Of a stretch of DNA of 64,000 bases, positions 7,795 to 16,840 are shown in pieces. Origin of the DNA: JACKBK01 sp963707275 (lineage in GTDB: Bacteria > Chloroflexota > Anaerolineae > JAAEKA01); assembly GCA_963707275.1 (NCBI GenBank), contig CAVPPH010000014.1, positions 29,947-93,946 on the forward strand. Direction: 5' to 3'. The translations under genes and the position numbers were made by a program. The notes under the pieces are model-generated. The model saw only the letters and a list, made by a program, of their open reading frames with translations. It made no database searches and had not been told where the DNA came from. Position 1 is the stretch's first letter; every line of letters starts with the position of its first letter.

Positions 7795-7823
7795 TTGGCA
7801 GAATCTCAAGGAACGTGTAGAAT
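7795..7823 (+). promoter_or_regulatory. Promoter TTGGCA-N17-TAGAAT for the decaheme lipoprotein gene
   Basis: -35 TTGGCA at 7795-7800 and -10 TAGAAT at 7818-7823, spacer 17, with the FNR-like box directly upstream. The leader to the ATG at 8029 would be about 200 bases. Confidence 0.55.
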
Positions 7824-7830
7824 ACTACAC
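7815..7830. promoter_or_regulatory. 16-bp perfect palindrome GTGTAG-AATA-CTACAC over the -10 region
   Basis: The dyad covers the -10 element and the expected transcription start, the usual place for a repressor operator. No matching family could be named. Confidence 0.45.
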
Positions 7831-8028
7831 ATGGGTCGTCACGCGACTTGGTTGTTGTCCACACAGGCAGCAGAGTCGTCCCTCCGTTGGCAAGGTTTTT
7901 TTGCAGGCTGCCATGTCGCAACGTTGACCCTACCCCATCGTCCCGAGCCGAACTGCAATCAAATATCAGTGCGGCTCTAAACCGTTTACCGTTGTTGGTG
8001 ACAAGCGTAATTGGAGAAGGAGAGTTCT

Positions 8029-10252
8029 ATGAAACGGTTCCTCTTGATTGCGGCGCTATTGCTAGTGGTTCTGGTATTGCTGGTTGCTTGCAGCCAGGAT
8101 ACAGCTCCACCTGCGCCCCAGCCAGAAGTTGCTCAGGTTGACTGTCCTGAGTGTCAAGCATGTGCAGACGCCCCGGTCTGCCCCGAAGCACAGGCGTGTC
8201 CCGAGCCAGAAGTGTGCGCTGAGCCAGTCGTTGCGGTAGTCCCGTTCGAAGAGCAGTGGGCCAACTCGCCGCACAACGACATCACGGCTGAAGCGTTCAA
8301 CCACTGGAACGAGGATGATCCGGCGCAGATTCCTGAGAGCTGCGCCAAGTGCCACAGCACCAGTGGCTACGTTGACTTTTTGGGCGCCGACGGCACAGAA
8401 GCTGGCCTCGTCGATGCCCCGCATCCGATTGGCAGCACCGTGGAGTGCGCGGCCTGCCACAACGACGTGACCCTTCACAAGACCAGCGTGGTCTTCCCCT
8501 CGGGGATCGAGATCACCGATCTCGGCGATAAGTCACGCTGTATGGAGTGCCACCAGGGTCGTGAGTCCAAGGTCAGTGTCGATGCCTGCCATCGAGAGCG
8601 CCGGCCTGACCGAGAGCCCGGACGAAGTGAGCGCCGATCTCGGCTTCCGCAACATCCACTACTTCGCCGCCGCCGCCACCCAGTACGGCACCCAGGCCAA
8701 GGGCGGCTACGAGTACGATGGCAACTCCTACGACATCAAGTTCTACCATGTCGATGGCTTCAACACCTGCAACACCTGCCACGATCCGCACACCCTGGAG
8801 ATCAACATCGTGGCAGTGCCAGACCTGCCACACCGACGTGAACGCGGTCGAGGACTTCGCGATGGTCCGCATGGCCGGCTCTGAGGCGGACTACGACGGC
8901 GACGGCGATGTGGAAGAGGGCGTCATGGAGGAGATCGCGGGCGTGCAGGAGACGCTCTTCAGCTGCTATCCAGGCCTATGCCAAGGAAGTGGCCGGCGCG
9001 GCGATCGCCTACGATCCGGCCGCCTATCCCTACTTCTTCGCCGATGCCAACGACAACGGTCAGGTGGACGAGGGCGAGGAGCGCTATGCCACCTGGACGC
9101 CGCGCCTGCTGCGAGCGGCCTACAACTACCAGGTCTCCAACAAGGATCCGGGTGAGTTCGCCCACAACGGCAAGTACATCATCCAGTTGCTGTACGACTC
9201 GATCGCCGACCTGAACACGGCCATCGCCGCGCCGGTGGACATGGCCGCCATGCACCGCATCGACCCCGGTCACTTTGCCGGTTCCGAGGAAGCCTTCCGC
9301 CACTGGGACGAGGAAGGCGCAGTGCCCAGCAGCTGCGCCAAGTGCCACTCGGCCGATGGCCTGCCGCAGTTGGTTGCCGAAGGCGTCAACACGTCGCAGC
9401 CGGTACTGCCAACGGCTTCAAGTGCACCACCTGCCACACCAACTTCGAGGACTACGCCCGCATCGAGATCACCGATGTGACCTTCCCCAGCGGCGCCACG
9501 GTGAGCATGGAAGATCCTGACAGCAACCTGTGCATCAGCTGCCACCAGGGTCGGGCCTCGTACCAGCACCATCGACAAGGCGATCGCAGGTCTGGCCGAG
9601 GATGCCGTGCCCGAGAACGCACTGCGCTTCACCAATGTCCACTACTTCGCCGCCGGCGCAACCCTGTTCGGCGACGAGGTCAAGGGCGCCTACCAGTACC
9701 CCGACCTGGCCTACCTGGGCAAGTTCAACCATGTGCCCGGCTTCCAGAACTGCACCGACTGCCACAACACCCATGAGCTGGAGGTCAAGACCGAAAGCCT
9801 GCTTCACCTGCCACGCCGGCGTGGAGACAGTTCAGGACATCCGCGGACCGCTGTCCACGGCTGACTACGACGGCGACGGCGACACCACCGAGGGCATCGC
9901 CGGCGAGATCGCAACCTATCAGCGAGAAGCTGTACGCGGCCATGCAGGACGTACGCGACCGACGTCGTCGGCAAGGCGATCGTCTACGACCCCAATGCCT
10001 ACCCGTACTTCTTCGAGGACACGGATGGCAACGGCGAGATCAACGGCGAAGAGGGCGCCTACACCGCCTGGACGCCCACGCCTGCTGAAGGCTGCCTACA
10101 ACTACCAGTACGTCCAGAAGGATCCCGGCGCCTTTGCCCACAACGGCAAGTACGTGATCCAGTTCCTGTATGACAACCTGGCCAGCTTGAGCACCAAGGT
10201 CGACGTCGACATGACGGGCATGATCCGGCCCGACACACCAGCCGCCCAGTAG
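8029..10252 (+). CDS. Decaheme c-type cytochrome lipoprotein made of two tandem units (many frame breaks)
   Basis: Starts at ATG 8029 with GGAGAAGGAG upstream; lipoprotein signal with lipobox LVAC. After a Cys/Pro/Glu-rich stretch (CPECQAC...) come two homologous units of ~350 residues, each with five CXXCH: CAKCH, CAACH, CMECH, CNTCH, CQTCH and then CAKCH, CTTCH, CISCH, CTDCH, CFTCH. Shared landmarks are CHQGR after the third heme, NxHYFAA, YDGDGD, a Ca-loop-like DANDNGQVDEGEE / DTDGNGEINGEEG, ATWTPRLL and EFAHNGKYIIQ. About nine frame breaks (near 8588, 8815, 8961, 9402, 9561, 9803, 9924, 9949, 10080) are needed; most are cured by removing one base. A surface electron-transfer role is inferred from lipid anchor and heme content. 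Confidence 0.82.
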
Positions 10253-10274
10253 CGCTGTCACAATCTATGTTACC

Positions 10275-10305
10275 AAAGGCCGGACGCCGCAAGCGTCCGG
10301 CCTTT
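10275..10305 (+). terminator. Hairpin terminator after the decaheme gene
   Basis: AAAGGCCGGACGC pairs with GCGTCCGGCCTTT around CGCAA, followed by CTAATT. Perfect 13-bp stem, 22 bases after the stop codon. Confidence 0.75.
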
Positions 10306-10501
10306 CTAATTCGGGGAGAACTCGCCTTGCGCTCGATCAGCGCGGTTCTACGTCTCGCTGAATCCGGCTGATCTGAAGCGTCGGCTTCCGGATCACGAAG
10401 CCATCCAGTGTCGCGAAGATCGGATAACGCAAGGATCGCGAAGCCCAAAACCCGTTGTATGAAGCGGTTGTGCGATTAACCCTTTGCGCAACTGCTCACC
10501 G

Positions 10502-10527
10502 GTCATTCCCGCCTTCGCGGGAATGAC
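10502..10527. repeat. REP-like palindrome GTCATTCCCGC...GCGGGAATGAC
   Basis: An 11-bp perfect inverted repeat around CTTC. Palindromes of this GTCATTCCCGC type are dispersed in many bacterial genomes. It lies in the gap 10253-10814, which otherwise holds two other hairpins and no gene that I can support. Confidence 0.7.
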
Positions 10528-10628
10528 GACACGCTCTAGGTTGAGCAGGCACTCCTTCGCTCCTTGTGTCCTTAGCGATCCAGATGTTTTGTGCTCAACC
10601 AGTCTCAACATACCTAACGCCGACGCGC

Positions 10629-10657
10629 AGGACGGGCCGGCATTGCCGGCCCGTCCT
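10629..10657. terminator. Strong hairpin between converging transcription units
   Basis: AGGACGGGCCGGC pairs with GCCGGCCCGTCCT around ATT (13-bp perfect stem). It may end the minus-strand operon whose last gene stops at 10815. Confidence 0.55.
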
Positions 10658-10814
10658 GCTAGAAAGACGAAATGAGGGAAAAGCAGTTAGGGCGCGTTAT
10701 CAACGATTTTCCGGTGTTGGCTCAGTCAGCCCACTTCAGAGTTCTTCGCAAGACCGGCCAAAGCGGTAACTGATTGATAGATGCGTCATTGGTGGTTGCG
10801 CGGCGGATACAGGT

Positions 10815-12694
10815 CTACGAATCGGTTTCCAGTCGCCTGTCAAGCTCGCGCTTCAACAGGTAGAGGGCGACAATCGTGACTGCGATCGCTGCGATGGCAA
10901 TGATCATAGCTCGACGCCGAATCACGGTCGCCTCGACGGCGGCCTCTGCGCCTGTCTTGGCCTGGTCGGCCGCGTCGCGGGCATCGCCGGCGATTTTTAC
11001 CACGTTCGCTTCGTTGAGTGTGTGCTGGGCGGCGCGCGCAGTAACCAGGTTGGTGTTGGCCTGCTGCATCAGGTTTTCCTGTTCGGCAACAATCATGCCG
11101 ACATCCCTGGCCGCTTGAATAGCGGTCTCTGCCTCAGCAAAGGACTGGGCTGCGTTGTCGATTGCATCGTAGAAGGTCTGCGCCATCTGACCGCCCGGAC
11201 TCTCGGGGGCATGGCACGACCCACAATGCCGCGGTTCCGCGCCTTCATACATGGCTTCGCTGGGCTCGCTCACATCGTAGCGCCCGTGGCAGGTAACACA
11301 TTTGGGTGCGTCTTCGCCCTTCACATCGGCGTGCGGGCTCTGGAGGTAGTAGTCCTGCGTGGCTGTGTGGCATCCACCACATACGTTGGCTACCTCCTCA
11401 AAGCCGGGTGGCGCGGCGCCGTGGGTGCCGTGGCAGGTGGCGCAGTTTGGCGCACGGAAATCCTGTTCGTCCAGCAGCGCGTGACCATGGACGCTCTCAC
11501 GATACAGGTCGTACTGGTCGGTGGGAATGTGATAGGGCGCCATCAGCGTCTCGTCAGCATGGCAGCTCGCACACGTGGCCGGGACGTTGACTGGATAGAC
11601 GGTCGAAGCGGGGTCATTGGCTTTCAGAATCTGGTGCCCGCCGTGGCAGTCATAGCAGGTAGCGACGTTGGGGTCGCCTTCTGCCAGCAACGTCCCGTGG
11701 ACGCTCTCCCTGTACTGGGCGTACTGGTCGGTTGGCAGATCGTACTGCCGCATCTGATTGACATCGGCATGGCAGCTTGCACAGAGGGCTGGAATGTCTT
11801 CCTTGGCAGGCGCACCGATGTAGCCAGCCTCTGGCGACATCGCGCTCGTCGATCGTCGTTGCCGAAGGATCGCCGCCGTGGCAGTCAGCGCAAGTCACGC
11901 CGCGCTCGGCGTGGATGCTGCGCTGCCACTCCTCGGTAATATGCGCAGAGTCGCCCGGCAATGTCTGGTGGCAATCAAGACAGGTGTTGGCATCACCAGC
12001 TTTCGGATAGACCAACGGCGTCGGGACTGGTTCACTCGGCCGCGTCGCTGTAGGTGCAGCGGTAATCTGGCTGGGCTGATGGCAGCTCTGGCAGATGTCG
12101 CTGGTGCGGCCCGCGTGATCTGCCGGAATTTTGGGCGCGCCGGCGAGACCTTCCTGATGGCAGGCCAGGCAGTCGTCGCGCCCAACCAGCGAGTGCGGGA
12201 TCGCTGGCGGCCCGCCAACAGTCACGGTGCCTGACCTCAGCCGATACGTGACATTCGAGGCAGTTCTCGCGCCCTTCCAGCGAGTGTGGAATCGGAAGCG
12301 CGCCAGGCGCAGCCGGACTCGTTGTAACCTCCGCGGTTGCCGCCGGTTCAGTTGTCGGTGTCGCCGGTTCAGCCGTTGGCGGTTCCGTGACCTCTGCCGT
12401 TGGCGATTCGCCAACTGCGGCAGTCGCTGTAGCAGCCGGCGCGCTCTGATCGGTTGAAGCGACCTGGTGGCACGCCCGGCAGACGTCGTCGGTTCGCCCT
12501 TCATGATTGGCGGGGACCTGAGGCGCGCCGGCAATGCCGTCGGCGTGGCACGCAAGGCAGGCGTCACGGCCTTCAACCGGGTGTGGAATCGTGGGCGGCT
12601 GTCCCTGCGCGCTGACAATTACCGGGATAAGCAGCGCCAATGCTGCGATCAGCAACAGAGGAGCAAGGCGGCGCAAGCTGGATTGTTTGTCCAT
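10815..12694 (-). CDS. ~14-heme c-type cytochrome with di-heme bead modules and C-terminal membrane helix (frame interrupted)
   Basis: Starts at ATG 12694 with a signal peptide ending VSAQG. The N-terminal third has di-heme modules of the form IPH-x-x-EGR-x-x-CLxCH ... HxGRTxDxCxxCHQ, separated by Thr/Pro/Ala-rich linkers. The C-terminal half has further motifs and twice the segment (Y/H)xxPTDQYxxYRESVHG. Visible motifs: CLACH, CRACH, CLECH, CLACH, CQSCH, CLDCH, CADCH, CASCH, CYDCH, CASCH, CATCH, CGGCH, CVTCH, CGSCH (14). An Ala-rich helical region and one C-terminal helix (IIAIAAIAVTIVALYLL) follow. Frame breaks near 12243 and 11842 are each fixed by removing one base. It follows cytochrome b by 25 bases and probably takes the place of cytochrome c1/f in a quinol-oxidising complex. 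Confidence 0.82.
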
Positions 12695-12718
12695 TCCAGA
12701 GATCCTCTCGTGCGGGCG

Positions 12719-13821
12719 CTAGCTGAGCTGGCCCCAGATCGTAAACGTGACAATGCCGATTAGGCTGATGACGCCAGACTGATTGCGATCGGTCGCCGGC
12801 GGGCCACGATGTATGGGTTGCGATCCAGGAAAGGCAGCATCAGCAGAACCGCTCCCGCCACGATCGGCAACGTAACTCCCGACAATTCGCGGGATGCACC
12901 TTCAGCCCCTGGTAGAGGAAGAGGAAATACCATTCAGGCTTGGTGTGCGCTGGGGTGCGCAGCGGATCGGCCGGCTCTTCCAGCCCCGCCGGGAAGAGCG
13001 ACGCCAGCACGATCAGCGCCGCCAGCATGACGTACCAGGCGATGATCTCGTCCAGAATATAGTTGGGAAAGAACGGCAACAGGTTGCGCTTGTTTTCGCG
13101 CGGCTATCAGGATCGAACTGGCCGGGCGGCAGCTTCGTCATCGTCGACGCTCTCGCGTTTCGGGTCAGCCAGGCCCTGCTGGTGGACCATGGTCAGGTGG
13201 ACGACCAGCATCAGGATCACCGACAGCGGCAGCACAAGCACATGGACGCCGAAGAAACGGCTCAGCGTACGGGCGGTGATGTCCGTGCCGCCGCGCAGGA
13301 AAAGATCGAGCGGCTGGCCGACGCCTGGCAAAGCGCCGGCGATCTCGGTGCCAACGGTTGTCGCCCAGTAGGCCCGTTGGTCCCAGGGCAGCAGGTAGCC
13401 GGTGAAGCCAAAGGCCAGCGTGAGCAGCAGCAAGACGAAACCGACGCCCCAGGTAACCTCGCGCGGGCGTTTGTAGGCGCCCTGAAAGAACACGCGCAGC
13501 AGGTGGAGTACGCAGAACAGGATCATCAGGTTGGCGCTCCAGGCATGGACGCTGCGGATCAGCCAGCCGAAGCTCACCTGGTTCATGATAAACAGAATGC
13601 TGCCGTAGGCTGCATCGGGCGTCGGTTGGTAATACACCACCAGCAGCACGCCGGTGATGACCTGCACCATGAAGAAGAACATGGTGATACCGCCGAAATA
13701 GAAGGTACTCGCGGATCTGGGAATCTCTACGTGCAACAGCGCGTTGGCAATCGGTGCCGACGCGATAGCGCACCTCGAGCCAGTCCCAGATGCGAAGAGA
13801 GCGGCTGTCTTGTGCTTCCAT
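12719..13821 (-). CDS. Cytochrome b of a Rieske/cyt b complex (frame interrupted)
   Basis: From ATG 13821 to TAG at 12719, about 367 aa after frame repair. The N-terminal part has cytochrome b6 features: FYFGGITMFFF, SVHAWSANLMI and ILFCVLHLLRVFFQGAYKRPRE (heme ligands), FTGYLLPWDQRAYWATTVGTEI, and RFFGVHVLVLP. The C-terminal part has LPFFPNYILDEI and KPEWYFLFLYQGLK, including the PEWY quinol-site motif, then FLDRNPYIVARRRP and a last helix ending WGQLS. Breaks are needed near 13751, 13115, 13095, 12895 and 12755. It oxidises quinol with the Rieske protein encoded just upstream; the 14-heme protein downstream is the likely electron acceptor. Confidence 0.88.
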
Positions 13822-13848
13822 AATGCTGTCTCCTCAAGAGGCAGCAGG

Positions 13849-14336
13849 TCAAGCCTGCAAGTCGCTCACGAAAACGGTATCGCCTTCGACGTACACCTGG
13901 TAGCGGGGCAAAGGAGCAGGCGGCGGGCCGGAGATGACGCCGCCGTTCACGGGGTTGAAGCGTCCGTCATGGCAAGGACAGAGGATTACTTGTCGCTGCG
14001 GGTCCCATTTCGAGATGCAACCAAGATGGGTACAGATGCGCTGAATACGCCTTGATGCCTCCCTGTTCAGTGTTGACGACTACCACAGGCTTGTCGTTGA
14101 CAGCCACCACTTCACCGTGTCCGACAGGAAAATCGGTGGTCGTGCCGACGGCCACGCGGCCGCCGCCGCCGGTCGAAGACCGTTTCGGAGGCCAACAGGT
14201 AGCCGACGATCGGAGTTCCAACTCCCACAGCCGTCGCCACTACCGAAAACCCCAGAAGGTAGAAAATGAACTGGCGCCGCCCAGTGTCCGGAACTTGTCC
14301 CTGAGACGCATTGTCTGGCTGATTGCTGTTGTTCAT
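13849..14336 (-). CDS. Rieske [2Fe-2S] protein (frame interrupted)
   Basis: Starts at ATG 14336 (GGGAG upstream). An N-terminal hydrophilic tail and a Tat-like anchor (GRRQFIFYLLGF, then a helix ending VGYLL) precede the cluster domain. The Rieske motifs CTHLGC and CPCHDGRF are intact on the minus strand at about 14045-13960, followed by NPVNGGVISGPPPAPLPRY, as in quinol-oxidising complexes. Two breaks (near 14175 and 14051) are each repaired by removing one base, giving about 160 aa. First gene of the Rieske-cyt b-multiheme operon, divergent from the histidine kinase at 14569. Confidence 0.9.
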
Positions 14337-14497
14337 TGCTGTCTTTCGCTCCCTGTTGGCCATGTTGCAGCGCTGGCCAGTCCTTTGTCTCTTGTTACGA
14401 GGTGTGGTCAAAGCCGAATGGATAATGACATTGCGGTTGCCTACAGTCTACAGGAAACGTGACCCTGCCACAAGGGCAGGTCGGCCCGTCTTTCATA

Positions 14498-14509
14498 GGT
14501 AATTTGCGC
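14498..14509. promoter_or_regulatory. GGTAATTTGCGC element, candidate operator
   Basis: Shares GGTAATTTGC with 7741-7754 and GGTAATT with 1724-1735. It lies between the divergent Rieske operon and kinase gene, upstream of the -35 at 14527. Confidence 0.35.
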
Positions 14510-14526
14510 AAGATTCGGACGAATGC

Positions 14527-14556
14527 TTGCCACATTCGTTCCACTGAACGTATAAT
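14527..14556 (+). promoter_or_regulatory. Promoter TTGCCA-N18-TATAAT with very short leader
   Basis: -35 TTGCCA at 14527-14532 and consensus -10 TATAAT at 14551-14556. The ATG at 14569 is 12 bases after the -10, leaving a leader of about 5-6 bases and no ribosome site. Confidence 0.55.
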
Positions 14557-14568
14557 TGAAGGTTGACC

Positions 14569-15991
14569 ATGGATCCCCTACGCAACTGGTTCGTCGTGAA
14601 TCGAACCATCGTATTGTTCATCTACGGCCAGGTTTTTTTCGTGCTTGGGCTGGCTATCGTTCTGGCAGTCCCGCAGGCACAGCCGGCTGGATCTGGCGCG
14701 CAGCCTGGGTTGGTTGGGCGCATTCGGGTTGATCCACGGCATTCATGAATGGGGAATGACATCTTCATTCCGATCCAGGCGACTTATCTGAGCCCAACCT
14801 GGGTCGATGTCCTGTTGATGGCGCAGGTGATCTTGCTGGCGCTGTCCTTTGCTTCTGTCTCTTCCAGTTTGGCACAGTGCTGCTGAGTTCCCTTGACTCC
14901 CGACTGCGCTGGACGCAGACTGTTCCCGGCGTGTCTTCTGTTGACTTGGATGACGGCCTTTCTTTGGGAAAGCCAGGTTTCGCTTTGGGATGCCTGCACG
15001 ACTGGTGTGAACGCCAACGTTTGGGCGCGATACCTGCTGGGCTTCCCCGGCGCCTTGGTGGCAGCGCTTGCGCTATGGCAGCAAACCACCTACGGGTCCA
15101 GGTTCCTGGCTATCAGCGCATCGCACGCAACTTTCGAGGTTGCCAGCATCGCCCTGGTTGCCTACGCTTTCCTGGCCGGACTGCTCGGCCCAGCCAGCCC
15201 CTTTCTTTCCTGCCGAACGTCGTCAACGCTCGACGGTGGTCGGATCTACTTGGGAGTGCCGGTTGAGGTTCTCGGATCGACGGCCGGACTGGTGTTGCTG
15301 ATCGCCATTGTCCGCGGTCTTCAGGTTTTCGACGTCGAGGTCGATCGGCAAATCGAGGACATGGAGTCTGGCGCAGATCCTAACGACCGAACGGCAGCGA
15401 ATCAGCCGCGAGCTGCACGACGGCGCCATTCAGACCGTTTACACCGCAGGGTTGATCGCCGAGTCAGTGCGCAATCGGATGGAGGATGACGATCCACTGG
15501 CGCCACGCGTCGATCGGGTGGTAGCTCGCTTGCAGCAGGCGGTGCGCGATTTGCGCCAGTTCATCATCGCACTTGAACCGGCAGCACCGAGGGCGTGAAT
15601 CTGGCATGGAGACTGCGCAAGCTAGCCGCGGACCCCTACTTGCAGTCGCTGGCCGAGGTGACCATCACCGTGCGTGCTTGACGATGGCGAGTCGCTCTCT
15701 CCGGCTCGCAGCCGCCCACGTGCTTGCGATCGTCAACGAGGCGCTTGAGCAACGTCGCCCGACATGCTCAGGCGCGCCACGCCTGGATCACCGCCGACGG
15801 ACACAATGGTTACCTGAACGTGGCGGTTGCCGACGACGGCGTTGGTTTCTCACCGGAGCCGACCTGGCCGGCTTCGGATTGCGAAACATGCGCGATCGGG
15901 CGCGCTTGCTGGGCGGGACATTGCTCGTCGAGCCCGGAACCACGCGGCACGCTGGTGCGTGTGGCGGTGCCCTGGGAGGATCGTATCATGA
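14569..15991 (+). CDS. Membrane sensor histidine kinase, HisKA_3 class (many frame breaks)
   Basis: Begins MDPLRNWFVVNRTIVLF with a series of hydrophobic helices (LGLIHGIHEWGM, VDVLLMAQVILLAL, WARYLLGFPGALVAALAL, LGSTAGLVLLIAIV), giving a six- to eight-helix membrane sensor. Then come a HisKA_3 box (TERQRISRELHDGAIQT, His near 15415), a DLRQFIIALEP segment, and HATPase pieces NVARHAQA, VADDGVGFSPE and GFGLRNMRDRARLLGG. The stop TGA (15989-15991) would overlap the next start as ATGA. At least five frame breaks occur between 14690 and 15960. It is the second two-component kinase in the island, divergent from the Rieske operon, and probably senses membrane redox state (inference). Confidence 0.75.
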
Positions 15992-16724
15992 GGAACCTGA
16001 CGTTCTGCTGGTGGACGATCACGAAGTGGTGCGGCTTGGTGTTGGCGACGCTGCTGGAGGATCTGACTGACGTAGTTGTGGTTGGAGAGGCAGGCCTGGG
16101 CGCGAGGCCGTTGCTCTGTGCCAGCAGCTTGCAGCCCGACCTGGTGTTGCTTGACATCCGTCTGCCCGACATGAGCGGGGTGGAGGTGTGTCGCCAGATC
16201 TGTGCAGCATGTCCCGACACCCAGGTGATCATCCTAACCTCCTACGCTGACGACGATCTGATCACCGAGGCGATCATGGCGGGGGCGTCGGGCTACGTGC
16301 TGAAACAGGTCGGCAGCCAGGAGTTGTTGCGAGCAGTCGAGGCGGTGCGCCGCGGCGAGGCGTTGCTCGATCCACAAGTGACCCAGCGAGTGTTGCAGCA
16401 GTTCCGCCGACCGAGCATCGGCGCGTGGCAGCGCTTTCCGAGACCTGTCGACGCGGGAGATGGAGGTGCTGGAACTGGTATCGCAGGGAAAAAGCAACCG
16501 CGAGATCGCTCGAGGTGCTGACCATCAGCGAGCGAACTGTCGGCAACCACGTCAGTGGGCTCCTGGGCAAGCTGGAATTCAGCAATCGAATCGAGCTGGC
16601 GACCTACGCCGTGAAAAACCACATCAGGTCTATCTGTCGAGCCGGCGGGAAGTGGCGCTACGATCTGAGCCCGACGCTCAGGCGTTTCAAACTGGGTCAT
16701 CCCCAGATGCGGGCTCCGTCGTAA
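15988..16724 (+). CDS. NarL/FixJ-family response regulator (frame interrupted)
   Basis: ATG 15988 overlaps the kinase stop. Receiver landmarks: VLLVDDHEVVRLGV, phospho-acceptor Asp in LVLLDIRLPDMSG, ILTSYADDD and GYVLKQVGS. A LuxR helix-turn-helix follows (EMEVLELVSQGKSNREIA, then ISERTVGNHVSGLLGKLEF). Breaks near 16002, 16037, 16430 and 16515 must be repaired; both small insertions and small losses are needed. Cognate partner of the preceding kinase. Likely controls nearby cytochrome operons. Confidence 0.82.
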
Positions 16725-16763
16725 GGGGGCGACCGGGCATGGATGTACCGTTCACTCTTTCAT

Positions 16764-16792
16764 TTGACACTGGCGACCAGTAATGTTATATT
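16764..16792 (+). promoter_or_regulatory. Strong promoter TTGACA-N17-TATATT for the NapC-headed cytochrome
   Basis: -35 TTGACA at 16764-16769 matches consensus fully; -10 TATATT at 16787-16792; spacer 17. The leader is about 41 bases to the ATG at 16841. Confidence 0.65.
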
Positions 16793-16840
16793 GCACCACC
16801 TATTGTGATTTCTGCGCATCGTTTCGTCAGGATGCCCTCT

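Noticed and set aside
8029..10252. Programmed ribosomal frameshifting as the cause of the repeated breaks
   Set aside because: Breaks lack a common slippery heptamer, occur in unrelated genes including Rieske and cyt b, and need many shifts per gene; sequence error is simpler.
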